Source of the DNA: Burkholderiaceae bacterium | GTDB lineage: Bacteria > Pseudomonadota > Gammaproteobacteria > Burkholderiales > WYBJ01 | Direction of reading: 5' to 3' | Assembly: GCA_011525945.1 (NCBI GenBank) | Contig: WYBJ01000066.1 | Span: 1 to 47,665, forward strand | Length of the DNA stretch: 47,665 nt | In this document: positions 26,309 to 35,488 of the stretch, one piece after another | How the letters are laid out: each line of letters begins with the position of its first letter | Position numbering within the stretch: the stretch's first letter is position 1 | Notes under the pieces: model-generated | What the model saw: the letters and a program-made list of their open reading frames with translations, nothing else | Told to the model about the DNA's origin: nothing | Databases searched by the model: none | Translations under genes and position numbers: made by a program

Positions 26309-28146
26309 CACAGCCAACTCAATGTCGATTCCACGGTCGCGGGCCGATCGACCTCCACCTCGAGCACGGGCACAGGGTCTCGCTTCAAATAGAGGCGGGA
26401 TTCCCAGCCCGATGCCAACTGCATCCGTTTGATAGGCACGCTGCAGCATACGGTCAGTGCGTAGCGCGCATGGCGCGCAGCATTATCGTGCAAGCGCCAA
26501 TTGCCGGGAACGAGCCGCCAGCGCAAGACCGCCTTCGTCCGAAATCCACTGATGTGGTCGACCACCCGCAGCGAGCGGGAATCCAAGCTGGCGCGGCGCG
26601 CATGGCGCGCGCCGAAGCGGTCGCGGTACGAGGCCGAAAAGGATTGGGAGCCAAGCTGCGACTCGATGTTCGATCGCGTTTCGGTTCTCAGCCAGTCTCC
26701 AAACAGAAAGCGGCTTAACCGTGGCATCTGATCGCGGCCGTCGAACTGCACCGTGTTGTGCGAAGCCGTGCCGGCGAAGTATTCCAGCTCTTCCCGATCG
26801 GCTGCGTAGGAATACGTGCCGCCATCGCGCAGAACGTTTTCGCCGTCCACCCAGAGGTCGACGTGCAGCGCATCGGCGTGGCTCGGGCGGAATCGGAAGC
26901 GCGGAAAGCGCATGTAGGCTCGCGCTTCGCCTGCGGCAAGCAAGGCGTACCCGCCTTCGTCGAACAGGACGCTGCCGATGCCTGGCAACTTCTGTCGCGG
27001 AAGCTCGATTTCCAGCCACTGCGCCGAGGCGTCCCATGCGCCTTCGCCCGCGTATGCGCGTGATCCGATGAACAGCGCGCACGCCAGCTGCACCGTTGGC
27101 CGCATGTCGTTGTGGTCGGCTCTGCCGAGCGGCAGCAGACTCGCGCCGTCGTTCGCGCCGATGTTAGGCGCCGCTCCCGTGATCTCGTCCGTCATGGCAT
27201 GTAGCCAACGCGCGGCTTGCGCACATCGAGCCGTGTAGCGTTCGGAGAAGCCGGGAAGTCCGAAGCGCCGGCGCCAAGCCTCGGCGATACAGAGCGTATC
27301 GAGCAGCAGGCGGTGGTACATCACCGAGTACTGACTGAAGCTTCCGTCCGCGGCGACGAGGCGCAAGACGCGCTCCTCCAGCATTTGCCGGCCGAGCTCC
27401 ATGAGCCTTCGTGCGCGCGCATCGCCCCGTGCGTGCAGCCACGCACCGCCGACCCACAGAGCGGCCGCCTCCGATGTCCCGTGGTTATTGTCCTGTGCCC
27501 GGGCATAGGCCATCGTCGGGACGATACGCTCTAGATGCACGCGGACCAGATCGAGCAAGGCTCTCGCGGGAGATGCATGCGTGCCGAGCAACAACGCGGC
27601 GGTGGCGAGGTGTAATACGCGAACGGCCGCTTCCTGGCCGCATTTCCAGTTAGGGCCGAAATACGGCGGATTCTCTACGCACCAATCGCGCAGCCAACGA
27701 TTGGCGCGCGCGAGTTGCACGCCATCACCCCGGGCCGCCCGCTGCGCCATGGGTAACAGCCAGTCCATGCGCGAGAGCTCCCACACGATTTTGATGTCGC
27801 CGTATGCGCGGTCGAAATCCGGAATCGACCACCATGGCCTGCGCGCCACGGTGGCGCCGGCGCCGCCTTGCTCGCCGTGCCAGGCGGGCGGATCATCGCC
27901 GATCGGGAATCGCTTCCAGCCGAATAGGGCGCCCTCGACGCTCCACGCCTCGGAAGCTTCCGGGATGGGCGAGCGAACGCGTGTAGCGGAACCGCTAAAA
28001 AAGTCCCCCTCGGAGACGTCGGCGCTCATTCGGGTCGCGCGATTCCAGCCGAACCGGATGCCGAGCCGGTAGCGGACCAGCCGGAGGACGTTGCGCAAGC
28101 CGAGCCGCCACGCGGTTCGCGCGAAAGACGCATGACGACTCATCAT
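26308..28146 (-). CDS. Heparinase II/III-like protein
   Basis: The 612-aa protein has an N-terminal alpha/alpha toroid region with WKCGQEAAVRVLHLATAALLL, then RAQDNNHGTSEAAALWVGG (His and Asn residues typical of the active site), and QYSVMYHRLLLDTL. A C-terminal beta-sandwich (from about residue 380) carries HADALHVDLWVDGENVLRDGGTYSY and ASHNTVQFDGRDQM. This is the Hepar_II_III family of uronate-specific polysaccharide lyases. No clear signal peptide is seen, as is common for the versions encoded in Wzy loci, so an intracellular or atypical export route is possible. ATG 28146 and 28143 are adjacent. It is the first gene of block C. The substrate would be a uronic acid polymer, possibly the one made here. 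Confidence 0.85.
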   Translation of the reverse strand: MMSRHASFARTAWRLGLRNVLRLVRYRLGIRFGWNRATRMSADVSEGDFFSGSATRVRSPIPEASEAWSVEGALFGWKRFPIGDDPPAWHGEQGGAGATVARRPWWSIPDFDRAYGDIKIVWELSRMDWLLPMAQRAARGDGVQLARANRWLRDWCVENPPYFGPNWKCGQEAAVRVLHLATAALLLGTHASPARALLDLVRVHLERIVPTMAYARAQDNNHGTSEAAALWVGGAWLHARGDARARRLMELGRQMLEERVLRLVAADGSFSQYSVMYHRLLLDTLCIAEAWRRRFGLPGFSERYTARCAQAARWLHAMTDEITGAAPNIGANDGASLLPLGRADHNDMRPTVQLACALFIGSRAYAGEGAWDASAQWLEIELPRQKLPGIGSVLFDEGGYALLAAGEARAYMRFPRFRFRPSHADALHVDLWVDGENVLRDGGTYSYAADREELEYFAGTASHNTVQFDGRDQMPRLSRFLFGDWLRTETRSNIESQLGSQSFSASYRDRFGARHARRASLDSRSLRVVDHISGFRTKAVLRWRLVPGNWRLHDNAARHARYALTVCCSVPIKRMQLASGWESRLYLKRDPVPVLEVEVDRPATVESTLSWL

Positions 28147-28565
28147 CCGTACAGAAATGCAGTGGCTTCGGTCGTCACAGGCAGTCAATCCGCAAGATGC
28201 CGGTACCGGGGACTACTTGTCGGCCAAGAGTGGCGCTCGGGTGCGAGCGAACACGTCGAGGCGACATCGGCGCGGAGTGTCGTTGATCAGGCAGTCACGC
28301 GCTGTGTCCGGCGGCATCCGTTACCGGTTGCGCAATTTCTCCGCGCCGATGCCAGCCCTCGTCGTGACATACTCGAACTTTTCATCGGTGGCCGGATCAT
28401 ACGCCGGACTCGCCAGAAGCGTCAGGGCGGAGTGCTCGCTTCCTCGGTGAGGAACACGGGCGGATTCCGCAGGCGGCGAGGATCGTTCCCGAATCGGCTC
28501 GCGTCCGCGCGCCGTAGGTGAAGTCGGATTTCGGATACGCGAGCGATTTCTGGGTTGGGAGCAAG
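28147..28565. other. 419-nt spacer between divergent blocks C and D
   Basis: The spacer separates the heparinase gene (minus) from the polymerase gene (plus). It should hold promoters for two long operons, but I see no hexamer pair good enough to name. Short reading frames here are arginine-rich and lack ribosome binding sites, so I call no gene. No JUMPstart or ops (GGCGGTAG) element was found by eye. Confidence 0.4.
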
Positions 28566-29795
28566 ATGCGAACCGGAGCACTAACCACCAAGGCACATTC
28601 GCTTGGAGTGCAGCTGGCCCTCGTATTCTATACGGGCGGATTCTACGTCTATTCTCTGCTTGTCTACTACGGCATGCCGGCTTACCTGCGGGGCTTCCTC
28701 GTTCTGGGAGCGGCGATCTGCATTCCGTTTCTGCTTTGGCCTTATCTGAGACTTCTTTCGCACCCGGCGTCGCACCACTCCATCGACGCCATCGTGTGGT
28801 CGATGCTTGGATACTTCCTGGTCTGGATGCTCGCGATCGATGCGCAGACTCGCAATTCCATCGCGTTCAACAATTACCTCGGAACCATCATCTCGTGGGG
28901 CATGCTGTTCATGCTCGGACGCGTGGTCCCGGTGTACGGCCGCGGCATACCGAGGCTGGCGCAAATCGTCTTCGCCGCGCTTTTCGTGTTGACCCTGGCG
29001 AACATGGAGGATGGCGCTTTCACCCCGGCGCAGGGTGCCGATGCCGAGGCCACTTACCAGGCCTACGCCGTCGTCCTTGCCGTGGTTACGTTCGTCTTGC
29101 TGTACGATGCCGAGCGCGCCATCCGATTCTGGGCGATCGGGGTGACGGCGATCGTCTCGTTCGCGATCCTCGGATCCAGATCCGAGTTGGTCGCCATGCT
29201 GCTCATCGTGGGTTTCGCCGGCAATTGCCGGCGCCAGAGCCGACAGACGTTTGTACTGGAGGTGATCGCCATCGCGATGCTGGTTGCGGCCTATGTGTAC
29301 CTGACGAACACAGGCTGGAACAGGTTGATCAATCTCGTCGATGAGGGCGCCGAGAGCACCGTGATCGCGCGCTCGGAGATGACCGGGCAGGCGTGGACGG
29401 CGATCTTGAACCACCCCATGGCGGGAGATTTTGGAAGTTATGATGATGGCGCCTATGCGCACAATCTGTTGTCGATTTGGGTGGATTTCGGTTTCTTCGG
29501 GATGCTTCTCTATGTCGCTCTGCTGGTCGCATCGATCCATGGCATTCTGGTCCACGCTCGTGTGGCCTTCAGCAACTGGCGGGGTATCGTTTCCATCTCG
29601 CTTTGGGGGTTCTGCGTGTTCCTTCTCGTGTTCACCAAACCGGGCCATTATTTCGTGGTGCCGTTCGTGATGGGCGTGTTGGCGTCGACCCGCTCGATCA
29701 TGTATCCGAAGATGCGCGAGGCGAACGCGCGCACGGCAAGCCTCACGCCTGCGCAGAGCGCCGAGCAGGCCATGCGAGACGTGCATGCCGCGTAG
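28566..29795 (+). CDS. Wzy-type O-antigen polymerase
   Basis: The 409-aa protein has about ten to eleven hydrophobic helices and the polymerase-family periplasmic loop with FGSYDDGAYAHNLLSIWVDFG, where the H-N pair matches the conserved region of Wzy_C proteins. RSEMTGQAWTAI precedes it. ATG 28566 is preferred because GGGAGCAAG directly precedes it; an in-frame ATG at 28518 lacks this. It polymerises undecaprenyl-linked repeats in the periplasm, with length set by the wzz-like protein. Its end overlaps the amidotransferase start by 11 nt. It is distinct from the ligase in block A, which sits with core genes. Confidence 0.82.
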   Translation: MRTGALTTKAHSLGVQLALVFYTGGFYVYSLLVYYGMPAYLRGFLVLGAAICIPFLLWPYLRLLSHPASHHSIDAIVWSMLGYFLVWMLAIDAQTRNSIAFNNYLGTIISWGMLFMLGRVVPVYGRGIPRLAQIVFAALFVLTLANMEDGAFTPAQGADAEATYQAYAVVLAVVTFVLLYDAERAIRFWAIGVTAIVSFAILGSRSELVAMLLIVGFAGNCRRQSRQTFVLEVIAIAMLVAAYVYLTNTGWNRLINLVDEGAESTVIARSEMTGQAWTAILNHPMAGDFGSYDDGAYAHNLLSIWVDFGFFGMLLYVALLVASIHGILVHARVAFSNWRGIVSISLWGFCVFLLVFTKPGHYFVVPFVMGVLASTRSIMYPKMREANARTASLTPAQSAEQAMRDVHAA

Positions 29796-30927
29796 CTACC
29801 AGATTTGTTCGCGCTGCGTGCTGGACACCACAGACCCGGATATCGAGTTCGACGCCGAAGGCGTGTGCTCGCATTGCCGGAGTTTTGACGGCGAGATCAG
29901 CAAGCACTGGTATCCCAACGAGCGTGGCGGTGAGCTTCTGGCCGACAAGGTCGGCCAGATCAAGGTTGCGGGCCGTGGCAAGCGGTTCGACTGCATCATG
30001 GGCCTAAGCGGCGGTGTCGACAGCTCCTATCTCGCCTTGAAGACGAAGGAGCTCGGATTGCGCCCGCTCGTCGTGCATGTCGACGCCGGGTGGAACAGCG
30101 AACTCGCGGTCCACAATATCGAACGAATCATCGAGCACTGCGGCTTCGAACTCTACACCCATGTGCTCAACTGGAACGAGGTCCGCGACCTGCAGGTCGC
30201 GTACCTGAAGTCGGGCGTCGCCAACCAGGACGTCGTACAGGATCACGGTTTCTTCGCCACCCTGTATCACTTCGCGGTCAAGGAGAAGATCAAATACGTG
30301 CTCAATGGCGGCAATATCGCTACGGAGAGCGTGTTCCCGCGATCCTGGCACCACGCTGCCATGGACGCGATCAACCTGAGGGCGATCCATCGCCGGTTCG
30401 GCACGGTTGCGCTGAAGGATTACAAGACGATCAGTTTCTTCGAATACTATGTCTACTACCCGATGATCCTGGGGATGGAGGTCGTTCGGCCCCTGAACTT
30501 CATGCCGTACAACAAGGCCGCCGCGCTGCAGTCCCTGAAGACGACCGTCGGGTACAAGGAATACGGCCGCAAGCACGGGGAATCGGTCTTCACGAAGTTC
30601 TTCCAGAACTACTATCTGCCGAAGCGGTTCGGCTACGACAAGCGCCGACCCCATCTCGCCAGCATGATCCTCAGCGGTCAGATCCGGCGCGACGACGCCC
30701 TGCGCCAGCTCGAGGAGCCGCTGTACGAGCCGGAGGATCTGCACAGGGACCGGGAGTATGTGGCGCTCAAGCTGGGGATCAGCGTCGATGAGCTCGAGAA
30801 CTACGTCGTGGCGCCGAAACGCTACTATCACGAGTATCCCAATTGGGACCGCCTGTACGGCAAGCTGAAGGCTGTGCAGGCGCGCGTGCAGCGCATCCTG
30901 GGCTCGAAGATGAAGGGCTACAGCTGA
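29785..30927 (+). CDS. WbpG/PseA-type N-acetyl sugar amidotransferase (copy 1)
   Basis: The 380-aa protein starts with a zinc-finger-like region (CSRC at residues 8-11, CSHC at 28-31) and then the ATP pyrophosphatase loop GLSGGVDSSY (about 73-82). HVDAGWNSELAVHNIE and KYVLNGGNIATESVF follow, as in the N-acetyl sugar amidotransferase family (TIGR03573). Family members turn an acetamido group of a nucleotide sugar into acetamidino, using ATP and ammonia from HisH2/HisF2. The start overlaps the wzy stop by 11 nt. HisH2 and HisF2 lie 4.6 kb downstream next to a second copy, so both copies presumably draw on them. Confidence 0.9.
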   Translation: MPRSYQICSRCVLDTTDPDIEFDAEGVCSHCRSFDGEISKHWYPNERGGELLADKVGQIKVAGRGKRFDCIMGLSGGVDSSYLALKTKELGLRPLVVHVDAGWNSELAVHNIERIIEHCGFELYTHVLNWNEVRDLQVAYLKSGVANQDVVQDHGFFATLYHFAVKEKIKYVLNGGNIATESVFPRSWHHAAMDAINLRAIHRRFGTVALKDYKTISFFEYYVYYPMILGMEVVRPLNFMPYNKAAALQSLKTTVGYKEYGRKHGESVFTKFFQNYYLPKRFGYDKRRPHLASMILSGQIRRDDALRQLEEPLYEPEDLHRDREYVALKLGISVDELENYVVAPKRYYHEYPNWDRLYGKLKAVQARVQRILGSKMKGYS

Positions 30928-30986
30928 GCCGATCGCCGCTTGCGAACGTTGGTGCGTGACGGGCGGGGCCGCAAGGTGGAGAGGCG

Positions 30987-32231
30987 ATGAACCGGGGCTA
31001 TTGGGTGAACGTGATCCAGGTCTCCGGAGGCGTCGTTCTAGGCCAGCTGATCGGCATCGTCGGCTTCCTGCTGCTCACCTGGGTTTATCGACCGAGCGAG
31101 TTTGGCGTCTATGCGTCGTGGCTGTCGCTCGTCGCGATCGGCAGTACGCTGAGCACGGGTGCGCTCGAGACTTCGCTCGTCCGCGACAGCGATGGCGGCG
31201 TCCGGCGCAACGCCGCCGCCAAGATCGTGTGGACTGCCTTGCTCGGCGCCGCGCTGTTTGCCGCCGTCTGTGGTCTCGGTTTGAGTCGCTTCCCCGACTT
31301 CCTGCCCGGCAGCCGCGCGCTCGTCGCGATCTCGATCGGCGTTGCCGTGTTTTCGCTGGCAAGCAATATGGTCATGCAGTCGTGGGCGGCGGCGGAGGGC
31401 CTGTTTCGGCCCTTGACGCTGCTGCGTATCGCCCAGTCGAGCCTCACCATGTTCGTACCGCTCGCATTGAGCGCCGTTGGCCGGACGTCGAGCCTGCTCG
31501 TCTGGGGGCACACGCTGGGGCTCATCGTCACGTTGGCGCTGTGGCTCGCCGTCTTCCCGCGGGCGGAGCTGGGGTCGGTGAGGCCCGGCAGCCTGAGGGG
31601 ATTCTGGTCCGAGAGGATCCGCTGCTTCATCTACGTGCTGCCCGCGCTCTCGATCGGGACGCTCGCCGCCAACCTGCCGCAGCTCGCGGTCAACTGGCGC
31701 TTCGGGGTGGAGGCGGCTGGACACCTGGCACTTGCCCAGCGGGTGCTCGGTGCGCCACTGTCACTTATCGGGATCGCGGTGCGCGACGTATTCAAACGCT
31801 ATGCGTCGGTGGCTTTTCGCGACAGAGGCGAGTGCGTGCGGGAATACTGGAGTTCGTTTGCGGTGCTGGCCGCGGTCGCAGTGGCCTTTGGGCTGGTCAT
31901 GTACGCATTCAGCGAGCCGCTGTTCGTACTGGTGTTCGGCGAGCAGTGGCGCTTTGCCGGTCAGATGGCGCGCTGGCTGCTGCCGATGTTCGTGATGGCG
32001 ATCGTCGCCTCGCCGCTGACTTATCTCGTATACATCGTGGAACGCGAGGAGTTCGATCTCTACTGGCAGTCGGTGCTCCTGCCCGTGGTCGGGACATCGC
32101 TGATTGCTTTCGCGGGCATTGAGACGACATTGAAAGTATTCGCCTTCTCGTATGTTGCGATGTACGCGGTCTACGTTTTCGCTTGCGCGCGGTTCGCACG
32201 CGGGCATAATGCCGCCCTCGGCACGAGTTAG
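30987..32231 (+). CDS. Wzx-type oligosaccharide flippase
   Basis: The 414-aa membrane protein has about 12 hydrophobic helices and belongs to the polysaccharide-transport/MOP superfamily. The N-terminal helix VLGQLIGIVGFLLLTWVYRP with SEFGVYASWLSLVAIG is the typical entry of Wzx proteins, and AAGHLALAQRVLGAPLSLIG marks the C-terminal half. GGAGAGGCG stands directly before ATG 30987. Wzx moves the undecaprenyl-linked repeat to the periplasmic face. It is the only flippase candidate besides MsbA in the window. Confidence 0.88.
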   Translation: MNRGYWVNVIQVSGGVVLGQLIGIVGFLLLTWVYRPSEFGVYASWLSLVAIGSTLSTGALETSLVRDSDGGVRRNAAAKIVWTALLGAALFAAVCGLGLSRFPDFLPGSRALVAISIGVAVFSLASNMVMQSWAAAEGLFRPLTLLRIAQSSLTMFVPLALSAVGRTSSLLVWGHTLGLIVTLALWLAVFPRAELGSVRPGSLRGFWSERIRCFIYVLPALSIGTLAANLPQLAVNWRFGVEAAGHLALAQRVLGAPLSLIGIAVRDVFKRYASVAFRDRGECVREYWSSFAVLAAVAVAFGLVMYAFSEPLFVLVFGEQWRFAGQMARWLLPMFVMAIVASPLTYLVYIVEREEFDLYWQSVLLPVVGTSLIAFAGIETTLKVFAFSYVAMYAVYVFACARFARGHNAALGTS

Positions 32232-32266
32232 ATCGAGGATCAGATCGTCAATGCGAGGGAACCGAG

Positions 32267-33121
32267 ATGGCCAGTTGCGAGCTTGAGCCGTGCGCCTGCC
32301 CGTACTGCCGCGGGTCGAACCATACCCTGTGGGCTGTGGAGCGCGGCTTCAGGACGGTCAAATGCTCCGATTGCGGCTTTCTCTATCTCAACCCGCGGCC
32401 GAACGCGGCATCGCGCCATCAGTCGACGCAACTCGGCGTCCACGGTGCAGCCGACGACATGGACATCAGCGAGCGCTACTTGCCGAAGAAGGTGGCACAG
32501 TATCGGGCCATCCTGCGGGAATGCTTCGCGGACGTGTGGCAACGGGACAAGCCGATCAGTTGGCTGGATATCGGCGCAGGCTACGGTGAAGTCGTCGAGG
32601 CGGTAAGCAGTCTGGCGCCGCAAGGCAGCGCCGTGATCGGCGTCGAACCCATGCAGGTCAAAGCGCGCGCAGCGCGCCAGCGCGGCCTCAACATCGTGAC
32701 CGCGTTCCTCGGGCCGGAGACGCCCAGGTGCGAGTTCGCTTCGCTGATCAACGTGTTCTCGCATGTCAATGATTTCGATGCTTTCCTGCGCGATGTCGCG
32801 GGCGTGCTCGAGGACGAGGGGGAGCTCTTCATCGAGACGGGTGACGTCGGCGAGCTCGCGACGCGCGACGACTTCCCGGGCGAACTCGGCTTGCCGGACC
32901 ACGTGGCATTTGCCGGCAGCAAGCACCTCGCGGGCTTCCTCGATCGCAACGGCTTTGACGTCGTTTCCGTGCAGCGCGCCTCGATCGATGGCTATCTATA
33001 CACGCTCAAGAATGTCATCAAGAGAGCTGTCGGGCGCGACGTGGTCATGAAAATGCCCTACCGCTCGCCCTATCGCACGATGCGCGTGCGGGCAAAAAAA
33101 CGGGCGCCGATGCCGCGCTGA
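32267..33121 (+). CDS. Zn-ribbon plus class I SAM methyltransferase
   Basis: The 284-aa protein has an N-terminal zinc ribbon (CACPYC near residue 10, CSDC near 36, then LYLNPRP) followed by a Rossmann methyltransferase (SWLDIGAGYGEVVEAV near residue 100, then VIGVEPM). This Methyltransf_23-like layout is common in O-antigen loci among enzymes that methylate sugars or sugar precursors. GAGGGAACCGAG sits before the ATG. A tail of basic residues ends the protein. The target is unknown; a sugar O-methylation of the repeat is the simplest inference. Confidence 0.8.
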   Translation: MASCELEPCACPYCRGSNHTLWAVERGFRTVKCSDCGFLYLNPRPNAASRHQSTQLGVHGAADDMDISERYLPKKVAQYRAILRECFADVWQRDKPISWLDIGAGYGEVVEAVSSLAPQGSAVIGVEPMQVKARAARQRGLNIVTAFLGPETPRCEFASLINVFSHVNDFDAFLRDVAGVLEDEGELFIETGDVGELATRDDFPGELGLPDHVAFAGSKHLAGFLDRNGFDVVSVQRASIDGYLYTLKNVIKRAVGRDVVMKMPYRSPYRTMRVRAKKRAPMPR

Positions 33122-33156
33122 GCGATGCCTGACAGGTAGAGCAAGACGCGTCGACG

Positions 33157-34317
33157 ATGAGCATGCGCATCGCCCACATATGCCTTTCGAACTGGTACAT
33201 CGAAGGGCTCCTTTATCAGGAGAACGAGCTGATTCGTCAGCATGTACAGGCCGGACACGAAGTTCTCGTCATCGCCTCGACCGAGACGCACGGTGACGAC
33301 GGGAAGGTCGCGTATACGAAGCCGAGCGAGTTTATCGGCCCGGAGGGTGCGCGCGTGGTCCGGCTGCCCTATCGTTTGTGGCCGGCGCCGCTCGCGCGCA
33401 AGCTGCGCGTACATGTCGGCGTTTACCGGCAGCTTGACGAGTTCCACCCGCAGGCGATGCTGTTCCACGGCACCTGCGGCTGGGAGGTGGCGACGGCGGC
33501 GCGCTACGCGCGCGATCATCCCGAGGTGTCGTTCTATATCGACAGCCACGAGGACCGGTATAACAGTGCGCGCAGTCTCGTCTCGCGCGAGGTCCTGCAC
33601 AAGCTCTACTACCGTTACTGCCTCGGCCGCGCATGGCCATTCGCGGAAAAAATCCTGTGCGTCTCGCTCGAGACGATGGACTTCGTGGAGCAGACCTATC
33701 GCGTGCCGCGCGGGAAGCTCGAATTCTTTCCGCTCGGCGGTCGGCCCGTTGCGGCGGCCGAGTACGCGCGGCGGCGAGGCGCCACCCGGCGCGAGCTCGG
33801 GATCGGCGACGGCGAGGTGCTGCTCGTCCAGTCAGGCAAGCAGACCCGGCGCAAGAATCTCATCCAGGCGCTACACGCCTTCCGCGCGGCGGCGCCGGCG
33901 AACGCACGCTTGAAAATAGCCGGTACGCTGGACGATGACATCCGAGACGAAGCGAGCCGCCTCATTGCCGAAGACAGTCGGGCCGAGTTCCTCGGCTGGA
34001 GGAACGCGGCAGAGCTCACCGACCTCCTCTGCGCAGCCGACGTCTATCTGCAGCCCGGCACACAGTCCGTGACCATGCAGCATAGCCTGTGCTGCCATTG
34101 CGCGGTCATCATCGACGATGTTCCCTCGCACAGGGTTTATGTGGACGGCAACGGCTGGCTGATCAACGATCGCACGCCGCTCGAAGCGGCCTTGGCCGGG
34201 ATCGCGGATGCCGACCTTCTGCAGATGCAGGAGCGATCCTTCGCGATCGCGTCGCGCATGCTCGACTATGCGAAACTCGCCGATCGTGTTCTCAGTCGGG
34301 GGCCCTCGTCTTCATGA
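33157..34317 (+). CDS. Divergent GT4 glycosyltransferase
   Basis: The 386-aa GT-B protein has an N-terminal AHICLSNWYIEGLLYQENEL and SFYIDSHEDRYNSARSL. The second domain starts VLLVQSGKQTRRKNLIQALHAF and runs through AEFLGWRNAAELTDLLCAADVYLQPG. The usual E-x7-E motif is poorly conserved: the region reads QSVTMQHSLCCHCAVIIDD, so the first Glu is not evident. It lies between the methyltransferase and the second amidotransferase, 35 nt after the former, and overlaps an alternative start of the latter. It probably adds an amidinated sugar to the repeat, by position only. Confidence 0.78.
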   Translation: MSMRIAHICLSNWYIEGLLYQENELIRQHVQAGHEVLVIASTETHGDDGKVAYTKPSEFIGPEGARVVRLPYRLWPAPLARKLRVHVGVYRQLDEFHPQAMLFHGTCGWEVATAARYARDHPEVSFYIDSHEDRYNSARSLVSREVLHKLYYRYCLGRAWPFAEKILCVSLETMDFVEQTYRVPRGKLEFFPLGGRPVAAAEYARRRGATRRELGIGDGEVLLVQSGKQTRRKNLIQALHAFRAAAPANARLKIAGTLDDDIRDEASRLIAEDSRAEFLGWRNAAELTDLLCAADVYLQPGTQSVTMQHSLCCHCAVIIDDVPSHRVYVDGNGWLINDRTPLEAALAGIADADLLQMQERSFAIASRMLDYAKLADRVLSRGPSSS

Positions 34318-34340
34318 GCCAGGCACCAAGAGGCGCAACG

Positions 34341-35480
34341 ATGGGCGCAAGAGTCCATCGGATCTGCACGCACTGCGTGATGGACGCGAGCGACGCGGCC
34401 ATCACCTTCGACGCCGCAGGCGTCTGCGACCACTGCAACAGCTTCAAGAACGACGTGCTGCCCAACTGGCATACCGACGAACGTGGCCGGCAGGCGCTGG
34501 TGCGCGTGGTCGCGGATATCAAGCAAAGCGGAAAGGCGCGCGACTTCGATTGCATCCTCGGGCTCAGCGGGGGGCTGGACAGCTCGTACATGCTGCACCT
34601 GATCGTCACCGAGTTCGGCCTGCGCCCGCTCGTGTTCCATGTCGACGGCGGGTGGAATACGGACATCGCCGTCAACAACATTCAGATGCTGGTCGAGAAG
34701 CTCGGACTCGATCTCTACACCGAGGTGATCAACTGGGAGGACATGCGCGATTTCCAGCTCGCTTTCTTCAAGTCGGGCGTGCCGCACCTCGACATCCCGC
34801 AGGATCATGCTTTTATTGCGACGCTCTATCACTTCTCGAACAAGCATGGCATCAAGTACATCATGAACGGCGGCAATTACGCGACCGAGTGTGTGCGCAA
34901 TCCGCTGGAGTGGCTGTACTACGGCACCGACATGGCGCAGATCAACGACATCCGGCGTCGCTTCTGCACGCGCCCGCTGAAGGACTACCCGTTCAGTTCT
35001 ATCCTCTACCACAAGGCCTATCTTCAATATCTGAAGGGCATCAAGGTGGTCAAGCCGCTCAACATGCTGCCCTACACGAAGGAGATCGCCGTGGAGACGC
35101 TGTCGCGGCTCTACGGCTGGAAGTCCTATCCGCAGAAGCATTTCGAGAGCCGCTTCACCAAGTTCTACGAAGGGTATTGGCTGCCGACCCGATTCGGCTA
35201 CGACACCCGGCGCGTGCAGTACTCGTCGCTCATTCTGACCGGCCAGATGGCGCGTGCGGCTGCGCTCGAGAAGCTCGAGGTTCCGGCCTACGATCCCGAG
35301 ACGATCGACGAGGAGTTCGGGTATGTCGCGACGAAGCTCGGGATCACGGTTGAGGAGCTCAGGAGCTATCATGCCATGCCGCTGAAGAGCTATCGTGACT
35401 ACAGGAACCAGTACTGGATGTTCGACCTCGGCGCCAGGCTCTTGAAGGCGCTGGGTGTCGAACGAGCGATCAAGCGGTAG
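34341..35480 (+). CDS. WbpG/PseA-type N-acetyl sugar amidotransferase (copy 2)
   Basis: The 379-aa protein repeats the architecture of copy 1: CTHC at residues 9-12, CDHC at 29-32, PP-loop GLSGGLDSSY (about 74-83), HVDGGWNTDIAVNNIQ and KYIMNGGNYATECV. AGAGG at 34330-34334 favours ATG 34341, which also matches family N-termini; ATG 34314 overlaps the GT4 stop (ATGA) and adds nine residues. The two copies are clearly homologous but diverged along their length, which argues for different substrates rather than recent duplication. Only 8 nt separate it from hisH2, so this copy forms the direct operon with the ammonia-supplying pair. Confidence 0.9.
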   Translation: MGARVHRICTHCVMDASDAAITFDAAGVCDHCNSFKNDVLPNWHTDERGRQALVRVVADIKQSGKARDFDCILGLSGGLDSSYMLHLIVTEFGLRPLVFHVDGGWNTDIAVNNIQMLVEKLGLDLYTEVINWEDMRDFQLAFFKSGVPHLDIPQDHAFIATLYHFSNKHGIKYIMNGGNYATECVRNPLEWLYYGTDMAQINDIRRRFCTRPLKDYPFSSILYHKAYLQYLKGIKVVKPLNMLPYTKEIAVETLSRLYGWKSYPQKHFESRFTKFYEGYWLPTRFGYDTRRVQYSSLILTGQMARAAALEKLEVPAYDPETIDEEFGYVATKLGITVEELRSYHAMPLKSYRDYRNQYWMFDLGARLLKALGVERAIKR

Positions 35481-35488
35481 AGGCTGCG

